Positions 35,216-44,036 are shown, counted from the stretch's first letter. The stretch: DNA of 64,000 nucleotides from an uncultured Eubacteriales bacterium (GCA_934502885.1 CAKSUT010000005.1:89133-153132); one strand, 5' to 3'. Notes: generated from the letters alone by a model not told the origin. A program made the numbers and translations.

Positions 35216-36508
35216 ATGACTGAACTCGGAAACCTCGGAGACATTGCCGTATCGGCAAAGGTCGAAGTACTGGTTTGCGGCTCCGGACCTGCCGGAATAG
35301 GCGCGGCATACGCAGCAGGAAAAAGCGGTGCAAATACCATGATTATTGAGGCTCAGGGAGATCTCGGCGGTATATCGACCACAGGTCTTATGAGTCACTG
35401 GACAGGCAGAAGCGGCTCTCCCGTATACGCTGAAATCTTACGGAGAAGCGCCGATGCAAACGAAGGCGAATTTCACGGGAAAATAGTCCCCGTAATAGAT
35501 CCCGAAAAACTCAAGACAATATATCTTAAGATGATGGTCGAAAATAACGTTAAAATTCTGCTCTATACTTTTATAAGCGACACTATTGTCGATAACGGCA
35601 GAGTCTGCGGCGTTATTATCGAAAACAAAACCGGGCGCAGTGCGATTCTTGCGGATGTCGTCATAGACGCAACAGGCGACGGAGACGTAGCGTATAAGGC
35701 AGGTGCAGAGTACATTCTCGGTCGAGAGGAAGACAACAAGATGCAGCCGTGTACGATTATGTTCAAGGTTGCCGGTGTTGACACGGACAAAGCCGTTTTC
35801 CCGGGATCGTTTGAAACTCTTGTCCCGACGGAAAAGGGCGAGCTTCAGGCACTCGGAAAAAAGATAATCGGTCATCCTGCCGGACACGTTCTTCTCTACA
35901 AATCAACTCTTCCCGGCGTTGTTACCTGCAACATGACAAACTGCATAGGCATAGACGGTACAAAGGCAGAGGATCTCACGAAGGCGACTCTCGTTTGCAG
36001 AGAGCAGATGGAAAGAATAGTCAAGTTCTTGCGTGAGTACGCTCCCGGCTACGAAAACTGCTTTATCATTTCCTCCGCTTCGCTTATCGGTGTGCGTGAA
36101 ACGCGGCACTTCAAGGGAAAATACACACTCAACGAAGAAGATATACTCACGGCGCGTGTATTTGACGATTGGGTTGTAAAGGACGCCTACTTTAACTTTG
36201 ATATTCACAATATCGATGGAGCAGGTCTTGACAAGAACGGCGTACAGCATAAGTTTTCTCAGACAAAGGGATATACGGTTCCTTTCCGCTGTCTTGTTCC
36301 GGAAAAAACCGAAGGGCTTCTTCTCGCCGGAAGATGTATTTCCGGAACGCACAAAGCGCACTCAAATTACCGTGTGATGCCGATATGTGTCGGAATGGGT
36401 GAAGCGGCAGGTTATGCAGCTTCGATTGCGGTAAAAAAAGACATTCTCCCATCACAGGTAGACGTAAAAGAAATTCAGAATCTTATTACAGATTCCGAGG
36501 TGAAGTAA
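35216..36508 (+). CDS. FAD-dependent oxidoreductase (FAD_oxidored family)
   Basis: A 430-residue flavoprotein with an N-terminal dinucleotide-binding fold (LVCGSGPAGIGAAYAAG near 23, DLGGISTTGLMSHW near 50), an ATGDGDVAYKAGAEY second motif near 158 and the C-terminal FAD contact LLLAGRCISGTHKAHSNYRV near 385. It has no signal peptide. The substrate is unknown; the family includes enzymes acting on polyols and secondary alcohols. The ATG at 35216 follows AAGGTGA. One base separates its stop from the start of a second, different member of the same family. Confidence 0.88.
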   Translation: MTELGNLGDIAVSAKVEVLVCGSGPAGIGAAYAAGKSGANTMIIEAQGDLGGISTTGLMSHWTGRSGSPVYAEILRRSADANEGEFHGKIVPVIDPEKLKTIYLKMMVENNVKILLYTFISDTIVDNGRVCGVIIENKTGRSAILADVVIDATGDGDVAYKAGAEYILGREEDNKMQPCTIMFKVAGVDTDKAVFPGSFETLVPTEKGELQALGKKIIGHPAGHVLLYKSTLPGVVTCNMTNCIGIDGTKAEDLTKATLVCREQMERIVKFLREYAPGYENCFIISSASLIGVRETRHFKGKYTLNEEDILTARVFDDWVVKDAYFNFDIHNIDGAGLDKNGVQHKFSQTKGYTVPFRCLVPEKTEGLLLAGRCISGTHKAHSNYRVMPICVGMGEAAGYAASIAVKKDILPSQVDVKEIQNLITDSEVK

Positions 36509-36509
36509 A

Positions 36510-38219
36510 ATGAGAAACCTCGAACATAATGTTGACCTCTGCGTTGTCGGCGGAGGAATAGCCGGTCTTTGTGCCGCCGTGTCTGCCGCAAGAAACGGCA
36601 TAAAGGTTGCGCTTATGCAGGACAGACCCGTTCTCGGCGGAAACGCTTCATCGGAAATAAGAATGTGGATATGCGGAGCGCATGGCAAATTCAACCGTGA
36701 GTCGGGCATTGTTGAAGAACTGATGCTTGAGAACTACTATAGAAACCAGAGCAACTCATACTCGATTTGGGATAGTGTGCTTTACGAAAAGGCACGTTTT
36801 GAGGATAATATTATTCTTCTTCTCAACTGCACCTGCATTGATGCCGAAAATGAGGGAGATCACATCGTGAGTGTCACCGGCTGGCAGATGACAACTGAAA
36901 CGAAGCATAAGGTAAACGCAAAGTACTTCGCCGACTGCTCGGGCGACTCAATCCTTGCTCCGCTCACAGGTGCTGAGTGCAGAATAGGCAGAGAGGCAAA
37001 GTCAGAATACGGCGAGTCGATACCTCCGGAAACCGCCGACAAAAAGACGATGGGCATGAGCGTGCTTTTGCAGGCGCGTGAAACCGACAGAAAGCAAGAG
37101 TTTATACCTCCGGAGTGGGCGTATGTTTATGAAAATGACGACGCACTCAAGGAACGTGATCACAGTCTGTCGGCAGGCTGCAACTTCTGGTGGATAGAAC
37201 TCGGCGGCGACAAGGACAGCATACACGATACAGAGGACATGCGTGATGAGCTTATCAAAATTGCTTTCGGCGTTTGGGACCACATAAAGAACAGGGGAGA
37301 CCACGGCGCGGACAACTGGCAGCTCGACTGGGTAGGATTTCTCCCCGGCAAGCGCGAGAGCAGAAGATATATCGGTAAAACAGTCATAACCGAGAACGAT
37401 GTCAAAAAAGGCGGCATAAAGGACAAAGCAATTGCCTACGCCGGGTGGAGCATGGACGACCATTTTCCGCAGGGTTTTTACTACGAGGGCGGTCATCCGA
37501 CAATTTATCACCCGGCACCGTCACCTTGGATGATTCCGTTCGGGGCTATTGTATCCGCTTCCAAGGACAATCTTCTCTTCGCCGGTCGTAATATAAGTGT
37601 AACTCACGCGGCACTCAGTTCATCGCGTGTTATGGCGACCTGCGGACTTCTCGGTCAGGCACTCGGTACGGCGGCGGCAATTGCCGTTAAAACGGACACA
37701 CCCATTTGGGAAATAAATACCGACGCACTTCAGCAACAGCTTCTTTGGGATGACAGCTACATTCCTGGTGTTGAACGAAAGATTTCTCGCATTACCGAAA
37801 GCGCAAAGTATCCCGATGATGTGCTTCGCAACGGTCACGACAGGGAAGACTTCGACGGTCTTAATCGCTGTGATGCGGAAATCGGAGAGCCGCTTGTGTT
37901 TGCGTTTGACGGCGGTGCAAACGACATCTCCGAAATGAGAATTGTTTTCGACAGTAACCTCGACAGAAATTATAAAAATATGCCCTGCCGCTTTGCTCTG
38001 AATGAGCCGGACTACAAGCTTCCCGAAACTCTCGTGAAGTCGTTCACCGTAACAGCTGTTGACGAAAACGGAAACAGCAAAGTGATCGCCGACGTCAAAG
38101 CAAACCGCAAACGTCTTGTCAAAATTCCGGTAAACATGAAATGTTCGGAAATTGTATTGACCCCCACGTCAACGCACGGCAGTGAAAAAGCGCACATTTT
38201 CTCAGCAGACTTTAAATAA
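36510..38219 (+). CDS. FAD-dependent oxidoreductase with a C-terminal beta-sandwich extension
   Basis: A 569-residue flavoprotein of the same broad family as its neighbour but clearly diverged. The FAD fold is at the start (CVVGGGIAGLCAAVSAARNG), with VLGGNASSEIRMWI near 46, FADCSGDSILAPLTGAE near 137 and the closing motif LFAGRNISVTHAALSSSRV near 365. Residues from about 430 on form an extra all-beta region, predicted to be galactose-binding or discoidin-like, which the first enzyme lacks. The pair may act in sequence or as a complex. Eighteen bases separate it from the M14-type gene. Confidence 0.87.
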   Translation: MRNLEHNVDLCVVGGGIAGLCAAVSAARNGIKVALMQDRPVLGGNASSEIRMWICGAHGKFNRESGIVEELMLENYYRNQSNSYSIWDSVLYEKARFEDNIILLLNCTCIDAENEGDHIVSVTGWQMTTETKHKVNAKYFADCSGDSILAPLTGAECRIGREAKSEYGESIPPETADKKTMGMSVLLQARETDRKQEFIPPEWAYVYENDDALKERDHSLSAGCNFWWIELGGDKDSIHDTEDMRDELIKIAFGVWDHIKNRGDHGADNWQLDWVGFLPGKRESRRYIGKTVITENDVKKGGIKDKAIAYAGWSMDDHFPQGFYYEGGHPTIYHPAPSPWMIPFGAIVSASKDNLLFAGRNISVTHAALSSSRVMATCGLLGQALGTAAAIAVKTDTPIWEINTDALQQQLLWDDSYIPGVERKISRITESAKYPDDVLRNGHDREDFDGLNRCDAEIGEPLVFAFDGGANDISEMRIVFDSNLDRNYKNMPCRFALNEPDYKLPETLVKSFTVTAVDENGNSKVIADVKANRKRLVKIPVNMKCSEIVLTPTSTHGSEKAHIFSADFK

Positions 38220-38237
38220 CGAAAAGGAAGTGCCAAA

Positions 38238-39296
38238 GTGAAAATCTCAAAAGACTTTACCGGCGGAAATATCCGCATCGAAAAGCAAGAGGGGGATATA
38301 TACTACCTTAACAACGAAATTCGCGACACAAAAGAGGATTGGTTCTATTGGGCGTTCTGCGCCGAGGGTGAAGAGGGAGAAACCGTCACTTTCAGGTTTC
38401 CCGAGGTCAGACTCGGTTACTACGGACCTGCTGTCAGCCATGATCTGAAAAACTGGGAGTGGTACGGCAAATCCGGCGAAGAAAACTCTTTTACTTATAC
38501 CTTCGGGAAAAATGAGGATAAGGTATATTTTGCACACGATATGCTGTACCACCCCGAAAGGTTCTTTGAATTTGCAAAAACGCACGGCATTGAACTGCGC
38601 GAGCTTTGCAAAAGCCGCAAAGACCGCAGTGTTCCTTACTTCACCCTCGGTGACGGTAAACGCACTGTTTTCCTGACGGCACGTCATCACGCCTGTGAAT
38701 CCACCGGAAGCTATGTTTTGGAGGGTGTTCTTGACGAACTCATAAAGAATCCGCTTGACGACACTCGCATTATCTGCGTGCCTTTCGTCGATTATGACGG
38801 CGTAATAGACGGAGATCAAGGTAAATCGAGAGCACCGCATGACCACAACAGGGATTACGAAAAAGGCGTTGAGGCAATATATCCCGAAACTGCCGAGATA
38901 CGTAAGTTTGCGGAAGGCGGAGTGGTTTACGCATTCGATTTTCATTCTCCGTGGCATTTCAGCGGTGAAAACGACAAAGCGTTTATCGTTCGTAAGCTTA
39001 AAGAAAAAACGCCGGAATACGACGCTTTCGGTGCACTCTTTGAAAAGAGTATTACTCCCGAATCCATGAAATATCACGTTTCCGACGATCATCCTGCGGA
39101 CTACCTTTGGGCGTCGTCCGACAATCCGAATTACATTGGATATATGTACAAAGTCGGCGGTGCAAAATTCGCCGCAACACTTGAAACGGCTTACTTCGGA
39201 ACATCGGACAACATTTTCACGCAATCAAAAGGCGTGGAGCTCGGTCACTGCTTCGCGCGTGCCTTGAAGAAATATGACGAAAGCTACGGAAAATAA
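38238..39296 (+). CDS. M14-type zinc carboxypeptidase-like protein
   Basis: A 352-residue soluble protein. About 1-115 is a beta-sandwich (FRFPEVRLGYYGPAVSHD), followed by an M14 catalytic domain: zinc ligands H and E in ARHHACESTGSYV near 153, an arginine pair region in DHNRDYEKG near 205, the third histidine in DFHSPWHFSG near 235 and the catalytic Glu in ATLETAYFGT near 318. The N-terminal domain plus M14 layout recalls cytosolic carboxypeptidases (AGBL/Nna1 type). Here it would be cytosolic too. Its place after two FAD oxidoreductases suggests that it removes an amide-linked group from the same substrate (inference). Confidence 0.82.
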   Translation: MKISKDFTGGNIRIEKQEGDIYYLNNEIRDTKEDWFYWAFCAEGEEGETVTFRFPEVRLGYYGPAVSHDLKNWEWYGKSGEENSFTYTFGKNEDKVYFAHDMLYHPERFFEFAKTHGIELRELCKSRKDRSVPYFTLGDGKRTVFLTARHHACESTGSYVLEGVLDELIKNPLDDTRIICVPFVDYDGVIDGDQGKSRAPHDHNRDYEKGVEAIYPETAEIRKFAEGGVVYAFDFHSPWHFSGENDKAFIVRKLKEKTPEYDAFGALFEKSITPESMKYHVSDDHPADYLWASSDNPNYIGYMYKVGGAKFAATLETAYFGTSDNIFTQSKGVELGHCFARALKKYDESYGK

Positions 39297-39321
39297 GAAC
39301 CAGGAATAAGAGCAAATGAAA

Positions 39322-39356
39322 AGTGCAGAGTGTAAAAACTCTGCACTGACTTTTTT
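39322..39356. terminator. Terminator after the M14-type gene
   Basis: AGTGCAGAG pairs with CTCTGCACT (39322-39330 with 39339-39347), then GACTTTTTT. On the opposite strand the same hairpin is followed by TTTTCATTT and could end the 6S RNA/DUF1292 transcript. Confidence 0.9.
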
Positions 39357-39414
39357 ATGAATGAAGACGCCGAAAAGGCATCTTCAAATTATCCCGCACT
39401 GCCGTGTGCTGCGT

Positions 39415-39612
39415 AAAGAAACCCTGCTCTCGCAAGGTGGCGTCCTCTCCGACACTTTGTGCTACCAACATCTGCGTCTTCCGGTCCTTTTCCGACAAAA
39501 TGACGGGGAGCAGGAAGGGCAGGAGGTCTGCATACCTATGCCGGAATATAGACTCCGTTTCTGTAATGTGGGTTCACAAGCACAGTCATCACGTACATAG
39601 CAGGGTAAGTAA
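39415..39612 (-). ncRNA. ssrS: Probable 6S RNA (SsrS)
   Basis: About 190 bases form one nested structure. ACCCTGCT (39421-39428) pairs with AGCAGGGT (39599-39606). Inside this GAC-TGTGCT-ACC-ACAT (39451-39470) pairs with ATGT-GGT-AGCACA-GTC (39567-39588), and two further arms lie at 39478-39517 and 39522-39556. Read on the minus strand, the ends TTACCCTGCTATGT, GTGCTTGTGAACCCACA and CCACCTTGCGAGAGCAGGG resemble my recollection of clostridial 6S RNA, the RNA polymerase-binding regulator. The strand and identity need a covariance-model search. It lies just after the DUF1292 stop codon, so it may be cut from that transcript; no convincing separate promoter is seen. A further hairpin (about 39364-39385) follows its 3' end. 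Confidence 0.55.
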
Positions 39613-39631
39613 ACGAACTTATCCGAGCGGA

Positions 39632-39961
39632 TTACTCTGCGTCGTAGTCTATCTCGTTTCTGAACACTTCGTCAAAAGCATCCGAGACTCTGTCAAACTC
39701 ATCATCGTCGTCGATTGTCACGAGAGAAAGCTCACCGTCATCATCTGTTTCACAGCGGAGTACAACGTACTCGTCATCGTCGCCTTCAATTGCCATGAAT
39801 GCCATATATTTAACGCCGTCAACCACAAGCTCACCGATTACTTCAAAATCGCTTTCGTTTCCGTCCTCGTCCGTAAGTGTGACGACCTCTACATCTTCTT
39901 CAAGCATTTCGTTTTCATCCTGAGCATCAAGCTCTTCGTTAAGGTTCTTTTCGTCTGCCAT
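39632..39961 (-). CDS. DUF1292 domain-containing acidic protein
   Basis: A 109-residue, strongly acidic protein (about one third Asp and Glu) matching DUF1292 (YrzB-like): VVTLTDEDGNESDFEVIGEL, then DGVKYMAFM. Conserved in Firmicutes with no settled function. It has its own consensus promoter and AGGAG upstream of the ATG, and is followed directly by the structured RNA. Confidence 0.9.
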   Translation of the reverse strand: MADEKNLNEELDAQDENEMLEEDVEVVTLTDEDGNESDFEVIGELVVDGVKYMAFMAIEGDDDEYVVLRCETDDDGELSLVTIDDDDEFDRVSDAFDEVFRNEIDYDAE

Positions 39962-40008
39962 TTATATCAACTCCTATCCGCCGAAGCATCTCCTGCTCGA
40001 CTACTACT

Positions 40009-40037
40009 ATTGTATACGATTTTCTTAAAATTGTCAA
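40009..40037 (-). promoter_or_regulatory. Promoter of the DUF1292 gene
   Basis: On the minus strand TTGACA, 17-base spacer, TACAAT. Confidence 0.8.
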
Positions 40038-40090
40038 TAGGTTTTGCTAAAAATGCAAATTAAATTAACAAAGTTCACTTCAAAGACAGT

Positions 40091-41227
40091 TTACTTTTTT
40101 CCGCAGCGGTGCTCATATTCCGAAATGTACACTTCTTCGAGCTTTTCCGTCATTTTCTTCGCGGTAAATTTTTCGCGGTAACACTTAAGCGCTCCGTCGG
40201 AGAGCTTGCCGTAAAGCTCCTTGTCATCCTTTATTTTGAGTATCAGCTCCGCAAGCTTGTCGGCGTCGTGGGTAGGGTAGAGATAGCCGTTCACGCCGTC
40301 CGTGATCATATACGGATTGCCGCCGAAATCCGTCGCAAGCGCAGGCTTGCCTACACTCATTGCTTCCGAAAGAGCAAGACTCGACGTTTCGGTACCGTAA
40401 GAGCAGTTTACGTTGAGATCCATTGCATTGACATGTCCGGAAACATCGGACAAAAGTCCCGTGAAAATCACCTTATCGGAAATACCGTACTCTTTTGCCG
40501 TTTCTTTGAGTGCGTTTGCAAGAGAGCCGGTTCCCATTATCATGAATTTCACGTCGTCACATTTATCGCAGACGATTTTCGCCGCCTTGAGAAAAGTGTC
40601 GTGTCCCTTGACAGGCTCAAGCCTTGCGGAAATAGCGACAAGAAATTCGGTATCCTTTACGCTCATTGACTTGCGCAATGCCGCGATTTCATCCTTATCC
40701 GCAATTCTCATCTGTTCGACACCGTTTACTATAACCGTTATTTTCTTTTCGGAGACGCCGGTGTCAAGAAGATTCTGTTTGGCGGCGTCGGCAACAGCGA
40801 TAATCTCTGTCGACAGCAGGTTATTGATAAAGCCTGTTATCTGTTTTTTCGGGAAAGTCGTGTCACGCTTTGAGAGATCATAATAGCAGTGGCGTGTATA
40901 TATTCTTGATTTTATGCCGCAAAAATATGCGGCGAATCTTGCGCTGAGCGACGCATGAGCGTGAACAATATCAGGCTTTTCTTCCTTAATTATTCTCATA
41001 AGCTCGCGAACGGCTTCCTTTTCAAACGACTTGTCCGCACCGAATTTTGTCTCGATAACTCTGTAACCGAGCTTTTTTATCTCAGGCGTGAGCAGACTGT
41101 TTTCGGGAATCGCTACTTCAATGTCAAATTTTTCACGGTCAAAGTTTTTAAGGTAGTTGACAAGCAAACGCCCGGCACCGCCGAAATTTGTGTCCGTTAT
41201 TACATTTAATACTCTTATTTGTGGCAT
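40091..41227 (-). CDS. Glycosyltransferase, GT4 family
   Basis: A 378-residue GT-B fold enzyme. The acceptor domain begins VLNVITDTNFGGAGRLL and has HAHASLSARFAAY near 90; the donor domain carries the usual C-terminal motif SLALSEAMSVGKPALATDFG near 300, with Glu at the nucleotide-sugar site. No signal peptide or membrane helix. It lies 39 bases after murJ on the same strand and probably shares its transcript, pointing to a role in building an envelope glycan, but donor and acceptor are unknown. Confidence 0.92.
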   Translation of the reverse strand: MPQIRVLNVITDTNFGGAGRLLVNYLKNFDREKFDIEVAIPENSLLTPEIKKLGYRVIETKFGADKSFEKEAVRELMRIIKEEKPDIVHAHASLSARFAAYFCGIKSRIYTRHCYYDLSKRDTTFPKKQITGFINNLLSTEIIAVADAAKQNLLDTGVSEKKITVIVNGVEQMRIADKDEIAALRKSMSVKDTEFLVAISARLEPVKGHDTFLKAAKIVCDKCDDVKFMIMGTGSLANALKETAKEYGISDKVIFTGLLSDVSGHVNAMDLNVNCSYGTETSSLALSEAMSVGKPALATDFGGNPYMITDGVNGYLYPTHDADKLAELILKIKDDKELYGKLSDGALKCYREKFTAKKMTEKLEEVYISEYEHRCGKK

Positions 41228-41266
41228 TTTATACCTCTGATTTCCGACCGAATAATCGGTACGTAA

Positions 41267-42802
41267 TTAACCCTTTTTCTTGGTTACGGTGTGCAGAATA
41301 AACATCATTTCCTCTGTTTTGAGCGCAATGTTGAGAACGGCATACACAATAACTCCTGCCGCAACCGAGAGCCCGAAAGACAGGTATACATTCATTCCGC
41401 CGAGGAACGAGTGCGCAAAATACACGCATACTGCCATAACGCCGGAGGAAACGATGCACTTAATCATATCCGCAAGGTCGCCTCTTTCAAAAAATCCGCG
41501 GCCGCTTTTTTTGCCGAGAAGCAAATAGTTCAAAATACAGTTAACTGCCGTCGCCGTTCCGGAGGATAACGCAACGCCACCTATGCCGAAGGTACTTGTG
41601 AGAATGCCGACCAGCACAAAGTTAACAGCCATGGAAACAATCGCCGTAATCATTGGAGTTTTTGTGTCTTTCGTTGCAAAGAAAGATTTCGTAAGCACCT
41701 CGTTAATCGCCATAAATATCATTCCGACCGCGAAGAAACGAAGAGCCGCGGCTGTCAGCGAGGTATCGGAAACCGTAAACTCACCGCGTTCGTATACTAT
41801 TTTTATAAAAGGCTCAGCGAGGACCGCAAATCCCGCACTTATTGGCGCGACAATAAACACAAGGAGCTTTGACGACACAACAACAAGCGATCTTGCGTCC
41901 TCCTTTTCACCCGAAGCGGAAGCTCTCGAGAGCTTTGGGAAAAGAAGATTCGTCGCGACAAACGAGAATATGCCAACAACAATTATATATAGCTTATTTG
42001 CATAATTAAGAGCGGTCACGCCGCGTCCCTCAGCGATACCGGAGGCATATCTCGTATTTATGAGCGTGCAGAGCGGCTGAACGCACGAGCTTATGAGTAT
42101 CGGAAGAGCGCAGAGCAGGGAACTCTTGATATACGGTGAATTGAATCCTGCGCGCGGATGATAGACATATCCGAGAGCCTTCGCTTTCGGAATCTGTACA
42201 AACGCCTGAACAGCCCAACCGAGTACAAAAAAGACAGACAAGCCGTAAATTCCGAGAAAACCGTCGAGGGTGAGAAAATACAGAACAACTATGCCGTTTG
42301 AGATAAGGCTTATAATCGCAGGAAGGCGGAACTCGCCGAGAGATTGAAGTATTCCGACATAAGAAAAGGCAAGTCCGGTAAAAATTATCATCGGAAACAT
42401 GATGCGCGTAAGCCTTACGGCAAGAACCTTTGCTTCCTCGGGAATATCCGGTGCCAGAAAATCAACAAGAGGAGCGGCAAAAACAATCCCAAGTGCGGCG
42501 ACAACAGCGGTTATAAGCACAATAAGCGTCATATAGCTGTCAGCAAAGCGAAGAGCCTTTTCTTTCGACTCCTTTACCATTATCTCATTGAAAATCGGTA
42601 TAAACGCCGCAGTTATGACACCGCCTATAATAAAATCGAACAAAAGAATCGGGAGTCTCGAACCGGTATCGAAAGCAATCGCCTCAACCGTCGTTCCGTA
42701 GTTGCTTGCAAGAAGAACATCTCTCAAAAGACCGAACACTTTTGAAAGAAAAACCGCAAACGCCATGAAGAACGCCGTTTTGAGTAAGCCTTTCTCTTTC
42801 AT
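41267..42802 (-). CDS. murJ: Lipid II flippase MurJ
   Basis: A 511-residue polytopic protein of the MurJ/MviN family, expected to flip lipid II across the membrane for peptidoglycan synthesis. It has about fourteen hydrophobic segments; the start KTAFFMAFAVFLSKVFGLLRD, then AAFIPIFNE near 70, fit the family. The ATG at 42802 has AAAGGAG upstream; the longer frame to 42859 overlaps the tRNA terminator. A GT4 gene follows, so a role in exporting another lipid-linked glycan is possible. Confidence 0.92.
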   Translation of the reverse strand: MKEKGLLKTAFFMAFAVFLSKVFGLLRDVLLASNYGTTVEAIAFDTGSRLPILLFDFIIGGVITAAFIPIFNEIMVKESKEKALRFADSYMTLIVLITAVVAALGIVFAAPLVDFLAPDIPEEAKVLAVRLTRIMFPMIIFTGLAFSYVGILQSLGEFRLPAIISLISNGIVVLYFLTLDGFLGIYGLSVFFVLGWAVQAFVQIPKAKALGYVYHPRAGFNSPYIKSSLLCALPILISSCVQPLCTLINTRYASGIAEGRGVTALNYANKLYIIVVGIFSFVATNLLFPKLSRASASGEKEDARSLVVVSSKLLVFIVAPISAGFAVLAEPFIKIVYERGEFTVSDTSLTAAALRFFAVGMIFMAINEVLTKSFFATKDTKTPMITAIVSMAVNFVLVGILTSTFGIGGVALSSGTATAVNCILNYLLLGKKSGRGFFERGDLADMIKCIVSSGVMAVCVYFAHSFLGGMNVYLSFGLSVAAGVIVYAVLNIALKTEEMMFILHTVTKKKG

Positions 42803-42834
42803 CGGAATAACTCCTTTACACTTATTATTGCAAT

Positions 42835-42860
42835 AAAAAAGCCTTGCTCTGACGAACAAG
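42835..42860 (-). terminator. Terminator of the tRNA-Val gene
   Basis: On the minus strand CTTGTTC and GAGCAAG (42854-42860 with 42843-42849) enclose GTCA; GC and TTTTTT follow. Confidence 0.85.
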
Positions 42861-42870
42861 ACCGTTTTTG

Positions 42871-42946
42871 TGGTGGGAGCTAGAGGGCTCGAACCTCTGA
42901 CCCTCTGCTTGTAAGGCAGATGCTCTCCCAGCTGAGCTAAGCTCCC
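42871..42946 (-). tRNA. tRNA-Val (anticodon TAC)
   Basis: 76 bases including an encoded CCA. On the minus strand the acceptor stem GGGAGCT pairs with AGCTCCC, the D arm is GCTCAGCTGGGAGAGC, the anticodon loop CTTACAA gives TAC (complement at 42911-42913), and the T arm is AGAGGTTCGAGCCCTCT. It has a consensus promoter 19 bases upstream and a terminator downstream. Confidence 0.97.
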
Positions 42947-42964
42947 GTACCTGACAATGCTGTT

Positions 42965-42993
42965 ATTATATCACAGCAAAAGCGGTTTGTCAA
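42965..42993 (-). promoter_or_regulatory. Promoter of tRNA-Val
   Basis: On the minus strand TTGACA, 17-base spacer, TATAAT: perfect consensus, as is usual for stable RNA genes. Confidence 0.9.
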
Positions 42994-43091
42994 GTGATTT
43001 TCAAATTGTTTACATATTTTAACATATTATATCCATAATGCTCCCGAAACAACGCATGAAACACCCTTTGCCGCATTACTGCTAAGATATA

Positions 43092-43120
43092 TTGACAAAT
43101 TAAGATTTTTATGATATAAT
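43092..43120 (+). promoter_or_regulatory. Promoter of the 43.2 kb AraC-family gene
   Basis: TTGACA (43092-43097), 17-base spacer, TATAAT (43115-43120): perfect consensus. Confidence 0.87.
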
Positions 43121-43181
43121 ATTACAGCAATTTGTTATGTTTCACAGCTTGCTTTATACATTTTTATGAGGTGAAATGTTC

Positions 43182-44027
43182 ATGAATATAAATCGGTATT
43201 CGGCGAGTGCCTCATCGGAACCGCATATCGTTTACAGAAATGCCGGGGACAGGACCCTGCACTGCCACAGCCACGTGGAACTTGTTATAGTAATTGCCGG
43301 TAATGTTGAGATTAGCGTTGAGAATCAAAAAAGAGCCCTCTCAAACGGCGACGCCGTTATTGTGTTTCCCCACACACTTCACAGCTACAGAACAAATTCT
43401 GCCGGTGCCAAGTGCCTTGTGATAACTTTCGGTGTAAGCTTCTTCCCGGCATTGAAGGATATATTCATGCATTACCGTCCCACTCGTGCTTTTCTCCCGT
43501 TCTCCGATATAGGTGAGCATGTCGAGTGCTTTTTGTCGCTTCTTTACAATGCTTCACCGGGCTTTGAGGACAATGAGTCCGTCATCGCGACAGATAAATC
43601 CATGGTTGAAGAGTTTTCGTCTCTTATCGCAAAGATAATCGAAGATTGCGGTACCGAACTCTGCGATAGGGAAGAAAACGGCATTTTCCGCTCCGCTATG
43701 TGCATATGCTGTAAAAATTTCAGCGGCAATATTACGGTTCAGAAAATTGCGGACACACTTTCGGTTGCAGTCTCAAAGCTTGAGAAGGTATTCTGCGGAC
43801 ACAGCTATAACGGCGTAAAATCCTACATAACCTCTTTGCGGCTCGATAAAGCGGAATATCTTCTGAGAAATACCGACAAGAGCATTTCAGACATCGCCGC
43901 GGAATCCGGCTTCTGCTCAATCAGAACCTTTAACAGAATCTTCTTGAAAGAAACAGGCTCTTCACCAGGCGAATACAGAAGGAACACTTATCCGTACCGC
44001 ACCTCGTCGCGATTTACGGAAAATTGA
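43182..44027 (+). CDS. AraC-family regulator with a cupin sensing domain
   Basis: A 281-residue regulator. About 10-150 is a cupin-like domain (HCHSHVELVIVIAGNVEISV near 28, GDAVIVFPHTLHSY near 55), which in this family usually binds a sugar. The C-terminal part is an AraC double helix-turn-helix (ITVQKIADTLSVAVSKLEKVF and ISDIAAESGFCSIRTFNRIF). GAGGTG is eight bases before the ATG at 43182 but only two before the ATG at 43176, so the former is preferred. No catabolic gene is adjacent; the nearest neighbours on both sides are on the other strand. Confidence 0.88.
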   Translation: MNINRYSASASSEPHIVYRNAGDRTLHCHSHVELVIVIAGNVEISVENQKRALSNGDAVIVFPHTLHSYRTNSAGAKCLVITFGVSFFPALKDIFMHYRPTRAFLPFSDIGEHVECFLSLLYNASPGFEDNESVIATDKSMVEEFSSLIAKIIEDCGTELCDREENGIFRSAMCICCKNFSGNITVQKIADTLSVAVSKLEKVFCGHSYNGVKSYITSLRLDKAEYLLRNTDKSISDIAAESGFCSIRTFNRIFLKETGSSPGEYRRNTYPYRTSSRFTEN

Positions 44028-44036
44028 TATACAAAA

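Noticed and set aside
39415..39612. SRP RNA, RNase P RNA or tmRNA instead of 6S RNA
   Set aside because: The diagnostic core segments of those RNAs (GGAAGCAGC, GAGGAAAGTCC, GGTTCGACTCC) are absent on both strands.
39404..40063. 219-residue plus-strand open frame opposite the DUF1292 gene
   Set aside because: It is the shadow of the DUF1292 gene and the structured RNA; it has no ribosome binding site and no family character.
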